Source: Acetobacter ascendens (GTDB lineage Bacteria; Pseudomonadota; Alphaproteobacteria; Acetobacterales; Acetobacteraceae). Taken from it: a stretch of 64,000 nucleotides of DNA. Below, piece after piece: positions 55,091 through 61,981 of the stretch. The number at the start of each line of letters is the position of its first letter. Within the stretch, counting starts at the first letter, position 1. Location: the NCBI RefSeq assembly GCF_001766235.1, contig NZ_CP015164.1, forward strand, positions 310,001 to 374,000. The letters are read 5' to 3'. Made by a program: the position numbers and the translations under genes. Under the pieces are notes generated by a model. It saw nothing but the letters and a program-made list of their open reading frames with translations. It ran no database searches and had not been told where the DNA came from.

Positions 55091-56759
55091 GTGCTGTGGG
55101 CACCGGTGGGCTTGGCGCTGGGTGCAGTGCTGTATTTTGGCTTGTTGCATTCAGAACCCAGCCTGCTGGCGGGGGGTATGCTGCCGTGCGGTGTGGCTGC
55201 GCTGGCCAGTATTGCGGCGTGGCGTATGCGTTATTCGCTTTGGGGGCGTCTGCTCTGGGGTGGGTGCATAACTGTGGCCCTTGGGTTTGCAGCAGCTTGG
55301 GGTGGCACGCACAGGCATACGCCCATGCCCGATTTGCCCCGCTTTGCCACAGAAATATCGGGCACGGTGCAGGTCATAGCCCTGTTGCCACCAGAAGATG
55401 GCACGGATGCACCGTTTGAGCGCAGAGTAGATCTGGCGCAGGCTGTTTTTTTATAATGCGCTGGATGATGGCATGCCGCCCTTACGGCGCGTGCTTTCTG
55501 TGTATCTCCAACCAAATGATTCAGCAGAGCTACGGGTGGGGGATCAGTTGCGCGTAAAGGTTCTTTTGCAGCCGCCACCATTTCCAGCACTTCCCGGCGC
55601 GCGAGACAGACAGTTTGAGGCATGGTTTGCCAATCAGGCCGGAAGTGGCCGTGCCTTGGGGCATGTGCAGCGTGTCACAATAGCGCAAACAGGGCAGGGT
55701 TATAAACTGCAACTGTGGTTTGAAAGCCTGCGTGAACGTATAAATGCGCGCATTCACACCGTTTTACCCGGCCCGGAAGGTGGCGTGGCGGCTACCGTGC
55801 TGGTGGGGGCTTCCGAAACTGTGGAAAAACAGGTGCGTGAAGATTTTGCGGCCTCCGGCTTAGCGCATCTTCTGGCCGTTGCTGGGCTGCATCTGGGTAT
55901 TGTGATGGGCCTTGTTATGGCAGCAAGCCGCCTGCTTTTGGCCACCACGGAATACACAGCCTTGCGTTGGCCCTGTAAGGCCTTGGCCGCTTTATGCGCG
56001 TGGGGTGTGGGGCTGGTTTACGTGTTGCTGACAGGGGCACATCTGCCTGCCCAACGCAGCCTGTTAATGGCCGCAGTGGCAGTGCTGGGTATTGCAGCGG
56101 GGCGGCGCGTTGTTTCCATGCGCGGCTTGGCAGTGGCGGCCTGTGTGTTGGTGCTGTGTATGCCGCAGGTGGTTGTGGGGGTTGCGTTTCAGATGTCCAT
56201 GGCGGCGGTTATGGCGCTGGTGGCTGGGTATGAGGTGTTGCAGCCAAAACTTACGCGTTGGCGGGCCAGTAAACCGGGGTTTGGGCACTGGCTGGCATGG
56301 CACAGTGCTGTTTTGGCATTAACCAGTGTGCTGGCAGGCTGCGCCACCTTGCCGGTGGCTATGGCGCATTTTGGCGTTATCCAGCCGTTTTTTGTGGTGG
56401 CCAACATGGTGGCCGTGCCGCTGATGGCTGTGTGGATTATGCCGTTTGGCCTGCTGGCCGTGGGCTTCATGCCCCTGCATATGGATACCCCGTTTTTGTG
56501 GCTGATGGGTGCAGGTGTCCGTCCCGTTATATGGCTGGCGCATATAGTGGCGCACTGGCCTGCTGCACGTATGGCTGTGCCACACATGCCGGGGTGGGGG
56601 GTGTTGGCCGTTATGCTGGGGCTGTGCTGGATATGTTTATGGCGGCAGCGCTGGCGTTGGGTTGGGTGCGCTGGTTTGGTGCTGGGCATGGCAAGCCCGT
56701 GGCTTGTGGCACAACCCGATGTGGTGATCAGCCCGGATGGCGGCCTAGTGGGTGTGAGA
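55091..56759 (+). pseudogene. comEC: comEC/rec2, 5' part, frameshifted and interrupted
   Basis: Inner-membrane channel for single-stranded DNA uptake, here broken. The first frame (55091-55456) gives LVLWAPVGLALGAVLYFGLL and ends after VDLAQAVFL because the T run at 55446-55452 has seven T. With six T the reading continues as VFYNALDDGMPPLRRVL into the second frame (from about 55457). That frame carries the ComEC core, including HLLAVAGLHLGIVMGLV and the transmembrane competence domain, and stops being ComEC after GGLVGVR at 56759, where an IS element begins. A GTG at 55091 with AAAGGCGG upstream is the simplest start; ATG 55044 has AAGGAG but is in another frame. Confidence 0.9.
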
Positions 56760-56843
56760 TGGGGTGGTTGCCGTCCTCCCCGCACGGCATCGCAATGTGC
56801 CAGAATGGTCGTTGGAAGAAACGACTGCGCGAAAGGACGGCAG

Positions 56844-57866
56844 ATGAAGGATACAGTGATAGGCGTTGATCTGGCAAAGAACATTTTCCAGGTTCATGGA
56901 GCTTCGCGTGCGGGCGAGGTGATGTTTCGCAAAAAGCTGCGTCGTCAGCAGTTTATGCAGTTCATGGCCACGCAGCCGCCTGCTCTGGTCGTTCTTGAAG
57001 CGTGCGGGAGCGCGCATTACTGGGCTCGCGAACTGGCAGGAGCTGGTCACGAGGTCAGACTGATCGCTCCGCAGTATGTGAAGCCTTTCGTGAAGCGCCA
57101 GAAGAACGATGCTGCTGATGCGGAAGCGATTGTCATTGCGGCCCGTCAGCCGGAAATGCGCTTTGTCGAACCACGCACTGAAGCGCAGCAGGCGCGTGGC
57201 GTTCTTTTCCGGGCCCGGCAGCGTCTGGTGCACCAGCGCACGGAACTGGTGAATGCCCTGCGTGCCGTTCTGTATGAATTCGGTCTCGTCGTGCCACAGG
57301 GGATTGCGCATATCAGACACATTGAAGCCATGCTGGATGAGGCGGTTCTGCCAGAGGCTGTGAAGCAGGAATGCCTTGATCCGCTGCGACAGATTTCGGA
57401 GCAGAGTGTGCGGATTGATGTCAGAACAAAGAAGATCAGGATGCTTGCCCAGGAAAGTGAAAACACCTGCAGATTGCAGAGCATGCCTGGAGTGGGTCCT
57501 CTGACCGCTCTTGCGATTGAAGCTTTTGCGCCTGACCTGCAGAGCTTCCGGCGCGGGCGCGACTTTGCTGCGTGGCTGGGGCTGGTGCCCCGTCAGTTCT
57601 CATCTGGCGGAAAGGAAAGGCTGGGGAAGATATCAAAAGCCGGGCAGGCTGATATCCGCAGGCTTCTCATCATGGGCGCCATGACCCAGGTGAACTGGGC
57701 CAGCCGTAAGGCCCCTGCACCGGGAAGCTGGCTGGCACGGATGCTGGCCCGCAAGCCCCGTATGCTGGTAGCCATTGCGCTGGCCAACAGGATGGCACGA
57801 GCCATCTGGGCCATGGCAACAAAACAGGAGGATTATCGGGATCCGGCCCTGTCCGTGGCAGCCTGA
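56844..57866 (+). CDS. IS110/IS1111 family transposase (IS-A)
   Basis: DEDD-type recombinase of 340 residues. The RuvC-like N-terminal domain has the first Asp in VIGVDLAKNIFQVHG, Glu in VLEACGSAHYW and two Asp in KNDAADAEAI. A central coiled region follows, then the C-terminal transposase_20 domain with MPGVGPLTALAIEAF, FAAWLGLVPRQ and SSGGKERLGKISKAG, which holds the candidate catalytic Ser. AAAGGA precedes the ATG. The frame is also open back through comEC to 55473, so a ComEC-transposase fusion is possible on paper. The gene looks intact. Confidence 0.92.
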   Translation: MKDTVIGVDLAKNIFQVHGASRAGEVMFRKKLRRQQFMQFMATQPPALVVLEACGSAHYWARELAGAGHEVRLIAPQYVKPFVKRQKNDAADAEAIVIAARQPEMRFVEPRTEAQQARGVLFRARQRLVHQRTELVNALRAVLYEFGLVVPQGIAHIRHIEAMLDEAVLPEAVKQECLDPLRQISEQSVRIDVRTKKIRMLAQESENTCRLQSMPGVGPLTALAIEAFAPDLQSFRRGRDFAAWLGLVPRQFSSGGKERLGKISKAGQADIRRLLIMGAMTQVNWASRKAPAPGSWLARMLARKPRMLVAIALANRMARAIWAMATKQEDYRDPALSVAA

Positions 57867-58119
57867 GCGATGGCTCGGCTCCCGCGGATGGAACCGGTAG
57901 GGGTGTGAGAGGGCGATGACCTGAATGGGCGCATGATCGTCTGATCCGGATCGGAAAAACCAGTGGATTTCTCTGTGCTTTAAAGCACGCCTGTGAGATT
58001 TGGATCTGATCCGCTGATCACCATACTGGCCAGTGGCTTCTGAAAGGCCACATCAACAGGCCTTACAGAAGACCGCACACGATCACACGTCAATATGGGT
58101 CAGAAAACTCTTGCATAAC
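57867..58119 (+). ncRNA. Candidate bridge (guide) RNA region of IS-A
   Basis: 253 bp with no gene between the transposase stop and the right inverted repeat, where IS1111-group elements carry their guide RNA. A strong hairpin spans 58037-58071: CTTCTG-A-AAGGCC against GGCCTT-A-CAGAAG, loop ACATCAACA. IS-B has the same GGCC-CATCAACA-GGCC core at a similar distance from its repeat. GGGTGTGAGA at 57901-57910 equals the comEC sequence at 56750-56759, directly beside the element. Function is inferred from known IS110 biology. Confidence 0.45.
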
Positions 58120-58131
58120 GGACGGCAACCA

Positions 58132-58169
58132 TATGTGGACGGCTCCCCCTTATGTGGACGGCTCCCCCT
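58132..58169. repeat. 19-bp tandem repeat at the IS-A/IS-B junction
   Basis: TATGTGGACGGCTCCCCCT occurs twice in direct tandem (58132-58150 and 58151-58169). Each copy contains the IS-B right-end inverted repeat GTGGACGGCTCCC, so the end of IS-B is duplicated where it meets IS-A. Confidence 0.9.
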
Positions 58170-58428
58170 TGCAAGGGGCTAGGCAAGAAAATGATCGGAT
58201 CTTTGCTTCCATATGTCCGGCCTGTTGATGCGGCCATAGGGTCGCTGGCCAAGATGGCTTCCGCAGCGTGAGCCCCAAACACAGAAGCGGTCTTTGATGA
58301 CCACTGGTTGCCACGGGTTTTCTCACGCCATGGATCGATCGATCACACCATCTGCTCTATTACTTGCAAGCCACGACCTCAGCTCGGCACGAGAGCGTCA
58401 AATGTCAGCGCATCGTGCCAGGCTAAGC
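58170..58428 (-). ncRNA. Candidate bridge (guide) RNA region of IS-B
   Basis: 259 bp with no gene downstream of the IS-B transposase. On the minus strand GGCC-GCATCAACA-GGCC (58235-58219) repeats the loop and inner stem of the IS-A hairpin, about 55 nt from the right inverted repeat. The surrounding stem is less perfect than in IS-A. CTTCTGTG (58287-58280) equals the comEC flank next to the IS-B 5' end, but eight bases may match by chance. Confidence 0.4.
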
Positions 58429-59469
58429 TCAAACAGCAGCTGCGCCGGGTTGCTGCAGAAGGCGCTTATAGTGTTCGCCGCTGACCATCAGTTTCCAGGC
58501 AATCCGCGCAATCTTATTGGCAAGGGCCACCGCTGCGAGTTTCGGTTTTTTGCGCTCCAGCAATTCACGTAACCAAGATGAGGCATTCTTCCCATTGGTC
58601 CGCCGGGCATGCGACACGACTGCGGTCGCGCCAACCACCAGCGTGCTTCGCAAGACCTCATCGCCAGCGCGTGTGATTCTGCCAAGCCTTGTTTTTCCAC
58701 CGGTTGAGTGATCCCTGGGCGTCAATCCGATCCAGGCCGCAAAGGCTCGACCCGATTTGAACAGATGCGGATCAGGCGTTTTCATCATCAGCAGCGCTGC
58801 GCCGATCGGGCCAACGCCCGGAATTTTCGCAAGACGCTGACTGCATTCGTTGGCGCGGTGCCATGCCATCACCTTGCCCTCAAGCTGTTCGATTTCACCT
58901 TGCAATTCAGCATATTCCTTTGCGTGAAGGGCAAACAACTCGCGCGTCAATGTGGGCAGGCTTTCGTCCGCAGCGATCCGATCAAGGAGTGCCTCAATCC
59001 GGCACATGCCTTTGGGCGCCGTGATCCCAAACTCGGCAGCATATCCCCGGATCGTATTGGCGAGCTGTGTGCGGTTCCGGATAAGTCGTGCCCGCATTCC
59101 AATCAGCATCAACGCTGCCTGCTCTTCCTCGCTCTTGAGCGGGACGAACCGCATTGTAGGCCGACTCATCGCTTCACAGAGGGCTTCCGCGTCGGCGGCA
59201 TCGTTTTTCCCGCGCTTGACATAAGGCTTCACGAGCTGCGGCGCGATCAGCTTCACTGTGTGTCCCAGACACGAGAGCACCCGCCCCCAGTAATGGGAGG
59301 CGCCACAGGCCTCAATCGCGATTTCAATCGGGGGCAGTTTCTCAAAAAACTTTACCATCTCCCGGCGGGATAGCTTCCTGCGCAAAACAGGCTGCTCCTT
59401 CGCGTTTACACCGTGCAATTGGAAAACACTTTTTGACGTGTCCATGCCAATACGGATAATTTGTTCCAT
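58429..59469 (-). CDS. IS110/IS1111 family transposase (IS-B)
   Basis: About 346 residues, related to but clearly distinct from the IS-A enzyme. Catalytic Asp in IRIGMDTSKSVFQLHG, Glu in IEACGASHYWGRVL, two Asp in KNDAADAEAL. The C-terminal domain has IPGVGPIGAALLMM, FAAWIGLTPRDHSTGGKTRLG with the candidate Ser, and ends LMVSGEHY. The start at 59469 has GAGGAGG upstream; a frame start at 59505 adds 12 residues without support. The gene looks intact. Confidence 0.92.
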   Translation of the reverse strand: MEQIIRIGMDTSKSVFQLHGVNAKEQPVLRRKLSRREMVKFFEKLPPIEIAIEACGASHYWGRVLSCLGHTVKLIAPQLVKPYVKRGKNDAADAEALCEAMSRPTMRFVPLKSEEEQAALMLIGMRARLIRNRTQLANTIRGYAAEFGITAPKGMCRIEALLDRIAADESLPTLTRELFALHAKEYAELQGEIEQLEGKVMAWHRANECSQRLAKIPGVGPIGAALLMMKTPDPHLFKSGRAFAAWIGLTPRDHSTGGKTRLGRITRAGDEVLRSTLVVGATAVVSHARRTNGKNASSWLRELLERKKPKLAAVALANKIARIAWKLMVSGEHYKRLLQQPGAAAV

Positions 59470-59548
59470 GGGTGGCCTCCTCTGTGAATTCTGCAACGAC
59501 TTCACCTTGGCACATCGCGATGCCGTTGGGAGCCGTCCACCCCATCAC

Positions 59549-60054
59549 AGAAGAAATTCCGGTAAGGTCTATGTCATAGGCCAATCCCGCGCAGTGCGGC
59601 CTGTTATGCAGGTATGGGGGCAATATTTTGCCCAGCCCATAGAAATGTTCCCGCCAGAGGGGGAAACGAAATGTTCCCGCCAGAGGGGGAAACGCCCGAT
59701 GGCGCGCTGACATGCGGGGCAGAAGATACGCCAGATACTTGCGTGGCTTTGCTGCACGGGCAAGGTGTGGTGGTGCGCAGGCAGGATGCCTCAGATGGAC
59801 GTGTGCCATTGTCTGCCGATATCTGCACGGGGGCGGATGTGGTTATCAGCGTAGCACCCTTACGTGCTTCCTGCCTGAATGTGCCCATAAGGCTGGATCG
59901 GTTTTCAGCGTGGGAAAACGGGGCGGAAGCCGTGTTTTTGCATAAAAGCAGAAATGTGGTCAGAACAGATCGTGCATGGCGCGGGCAACGCCCGTGGGTG
60001 TTAAAGTCCGGTGGCCACGGTATGCCTGTTCTGCCACTGGCACCTTCTGAATAA
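59549..60054 (+). pseudogene. comEC: comEC/rec2, 3' part
   Basis: ComEC reading resumes after the IS pair as NSGKVYVIGQSRAVRPVMQ and reaches IEMFPPEGET, where a 26-bp tandem duplication (59643-59694) throws the frame off and gives a stop at 59710. Dropping one copy rejoins it to PDGALTCGAEDTPD through the end at 60054, including DGRVPLSADICTGADVVIS and VLKSGGHGMP. Together with the 5' part it would make a ComEC of about 720 residues, a normal length. Confidence 0.88.
59643..59694 (+). repeat. 26-bp tandem duplication in comEC
   Basis: Two identical 26-bp units (59643-59668 and 59669-59694), each beginning AAATGTTCCCGCCAG. 26 is not a multiple of three, so one unit shifts the comEC frame. Confidence 0.95.
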
Positions 60055-60066
60055 GTGAAAGGATGC

Positions 60067-60405
60067 TTATTCAGGCGTATCTTCAAACGCTTCCATCACG
60101 CGGCTGGAATACACAAGTGCTGCCCCGGCATTCAGCGCCACGGCCACGCCAAGGGCTTCTGCAATTTCTTCCTTGCTGGCACCGGCTTTTTTGGCAGCGG
60201 CAGAATGCACGGCAATGCAGCCATCGCACCGGGTGGTAACAGCCACGGCCAGCGCAATCAGTTCGCGCGTTTTGTCATCCAGATGCTTTTTTTCTGGCAG
60301 GGGTGTTTCCAGCGTTTGCAGTCCTTTAAGAGTATTGGGTGTAAGGGACGCCAGCGTTTTGACATTCTGTGCCATGTTTGCGCGGTAAGCATTCCAGTCT
60401 GTCAT
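60067..60405 (-). CDS. AhpD-like carboxymuconolactone decarboxylase family protein
   Basis: 112 residues, helical. The peroxidase-type motif is present: Glu in TRELIALAVAVTTRCDGCIAVH, with CDGC (CxxC) and a following His. This matches AhpD-like thiol peroxidases rather than true gamma-carboxymuconolactone decarboxylases. The start at 60405 has GAGAGG upstream. It ends 12 bp after the comEC remnant on the opposite strand and is divergent from zapE. Confidence 0.87.
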   Translation of the reverse strand: MTDWNAYRANMAQNVKTLASLTPNTLKGLQTLETPLPEKKHLDDKTRELIALAVAVTTRCDGCIAVHSAAAKKAGASKEEIAEALGVAVALNAGAALVYSSRVMEAFEDTPE

Positions 60406-60536
60406 GATCGCCTCTCTCAATTATGTGGTCTAAACCGATCACAACTGCATCAGATGTGGCGCTTTTTGTCACGACACGGTTAGGAGAGGCTTGTACGCTT
60501 GCGGAATGTGCGGTGGAGCCGTTATCGGGCAGGGTT

Positions 60537-61772
60537 ATGACACAGACAGACATGAACGGGGCATCGGTCGCAACACGGCTGGGGCCATTGGCAGTTTACC
60601 AGCAGCGTATTGCCGCAGGGGAACTGAAGAGTGATCCAGACCAGCTGCGCGTTATAACGCGGCTGAACACCTTGTGGCAGGAGCTTGCAACCATGCCAGC
60701 CTTGGCCGCGCCAGTGCCAGCACAAGGGATGGAAGGCAAGGCCAAAGGCCTGCTGGCTGGTTTGGCCCGCAGGTTGCGCCCGCAGGCAGATACCTCGGCC
60801 TCTCGCCCGGCGCGCCCGCGTGGGTTGTATATTGTGGGCCGTGTGGGGCGCGGCAAAACCATGGTGATGGATCTGTTTTACGCCTGCGCACCTGTGCAGA
60901 AAAAAGCACGTATCCACTTTTTGCGCTTTATGCAGGATGTGCACCGTGATGTGCATGATCTTAAAGCTGCCAACCCCAATATGGCAGACCCCATTCCACC
61001 TTTGGCCAAAACCATTGCCAGTAAGGCGCAGCTTCTGTGCTTTGATGAGTTTCAGGTGAACGACATTGCCGATGCCATGATTCTGGGTCGGCTGTTTGAG
61101 GCCCTGTTTGCCAATGGGGTGGTGATTGTTGCCACTTCCAACACAGAGCCTTCGCAGTTGTTCCAGAACCGCCCGGGGGCCGATGCGTTTAAACCATTTA
61201 TTGCCGTTATCCAGCGCGAACTGGATACGATTGAGCTGGATTCGCAGCGTGATTACCGCCGCGGGCGGGAGCAGGACCGTGAAACATGGCTTGTACCAGC
61301 GGATTCTCAGGCTAAAAGCAGGTTGGATAGAATTTTTGCCCGCTATGCAGGGGATGAAAAGGCCGCCCCAGTGGACTTAAAGTTCAGCGGGCGCGTGTTC
61401 GAGGTGGATCAGGCAGCAGGCCCGGTGTGCCGGTTTGATTTCAACTCTTTGTGTGGCAAGCCGCGCGGGCCGAATGATTATCTGGCGCTGGCAAAGCGCT
61501 TTCCGGTGGTTGTTGTCGATAACATTCCGTGCATGGGGCAGGATGATGCCAACCTTGCCCGGCGCTTCATCACGCTTATAGATGCCTTGTACGACAACGG
61601 AAATCTGCTGTTTGCCTCGGCTGATGCCCAGCCCGACCAACTGTTTACAGATGGGGATGGCGCCGATGCGTTTGCACGCACAGCATCACGTCTCGCTGAG
61701 ATGGGAAGTGAAAGCTGGCTGGAGCATGGGGCGCAGGCTGCGCAACAGGCCCACAGCCTCTCTAGAGCGTGA
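60537..61772 (+). CDS. zapE: Cell division ATPase ZapE (AFG1 family)
   Basis: AAA-type ATPase of about 411 residues. Walker A is in YIVGRVGRGKTMVMDLF, Walker B in LLCFDEFQVNDIADAMIL, with VATSNTEPSQLFQN and the AFG1-specific CRFDFNSLCGKPRGPNDYLALA and DNIPCM. In E. coli ZapE acts at the division ring; AFG1 relatives also handle membrane proteins. The start at 60537 (MTQTDM) follows AGGG; the open frame upstream to 60423 is less likely. sucA follows after about 210 bp. Confidence 0.9.
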   Translation: MTQTDMNGASVATRLGPLAVYQQRIAAGELKSDPDQLRVITRLNTLWQELATMPALAAPVPAQGMEGKAKGLLAGLARRLRPQADTSASRPARPRGLYIVGRVGRGKTMVMDLFYACAPVQKKARIHFLRFMQDVHRDVHDLKAANPNMADPIPPLAKTIASKAQLLCFDEFQVNDIADAMILGRLFEALFANGVVIVATSNTEPSQLFQNRPGADAFKPFIAVIQRELDTIELDSQRDYRRGREQDRETWLVPADSQAKSRLDRIFARYAGDEKAAPVDLKFSGRVFEVDQAAGPVCRFDFNSLCGKPRGPNDYLALAKRFPVVVVDNIPCMGQDDANLARRFITLIDALYDNGNLLFASADAQPDQLFTDGDGADAFARTASRLAEMGSESWLEHGAQAAQQAHSLSRA

Positions 61773-61981
61773 CATCCCACGCCCTTGTTCCCGCCACATA
61801 CGCGGTCTAGCTCTTTGATACAGAACAAGCCGAAAGCGGGATGGCTTTCCGGCAAAAAGGACACAGGGGACGCTCCGCGCTATGGGGCGGAGTGAAGAAA
61901 AAATGGTCCGGTTTACGGTGGAGAACGACACAATATCTGGCCAACGGCGCGCATGTGCCCCGTGGCAAGGAGGAATGTGAG

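Larger units (their letters stand above)
56760..58131 (+). mobile_element. IS110 family element, IS1111 type (IS-A)
   Basis: About 1.37 kb inside comEC. Subterminal inverted repeats are TGGTTGCCGTCC (56765-56776) and GGACGGCAACCA (58120-58131). The transposase gene begins about 84 bp from the left end and leaves a 253-bp non-coding right end. Short left and long right non-coding ends with subterminal repeats are the IS1111 pattern. The outermost bases are approximate: ATGGGG precedes the left repeat and is shared with the second element. It lies tail to tail with IS-B. Confidence 0.85.
58132..59548 (-). mobile_element. IS110 family element, IS1111 type (IS-B)
   Basis: About 1.4 kb on the minus strand, a different member of the same group as IS-A. 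The 13-bp inverted repeats are GTGGACGGCTCCC (58154-58166, also 58135-58147) and GGGAGCCGTCCAC (59528-59540). The transposase starts about 60 bp inside its 5' end and leaves a non-coding 3' end of about 260 bp. Its 5' end reads ATGGGGTGG and then shares CGGCATCGC.ATGTGCCA with the 5' end of IS-A. Its outer edge meets comEC near 59546-59549. Confidence 0.85.

Noticed and set aside
58708-59373. 221-codon open frame on the plus strand
   Set aside because: Antisense to the IS-B transposase, which has all catalytic motifs.
59547-59554. ACAGAAGA in the comEC right flank matching 58065-58072 of IS-A
   Set aside because: Eight bases only, and the copy in IS-A is part of the hairpin stem; likely chance, so not counted as a guide match.
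46664-59694. CRISPR-like array
   Set aside because: The repeats present are two-copy tandem duplications without spacers (topA tail, IS junction, comEC), so not an array.
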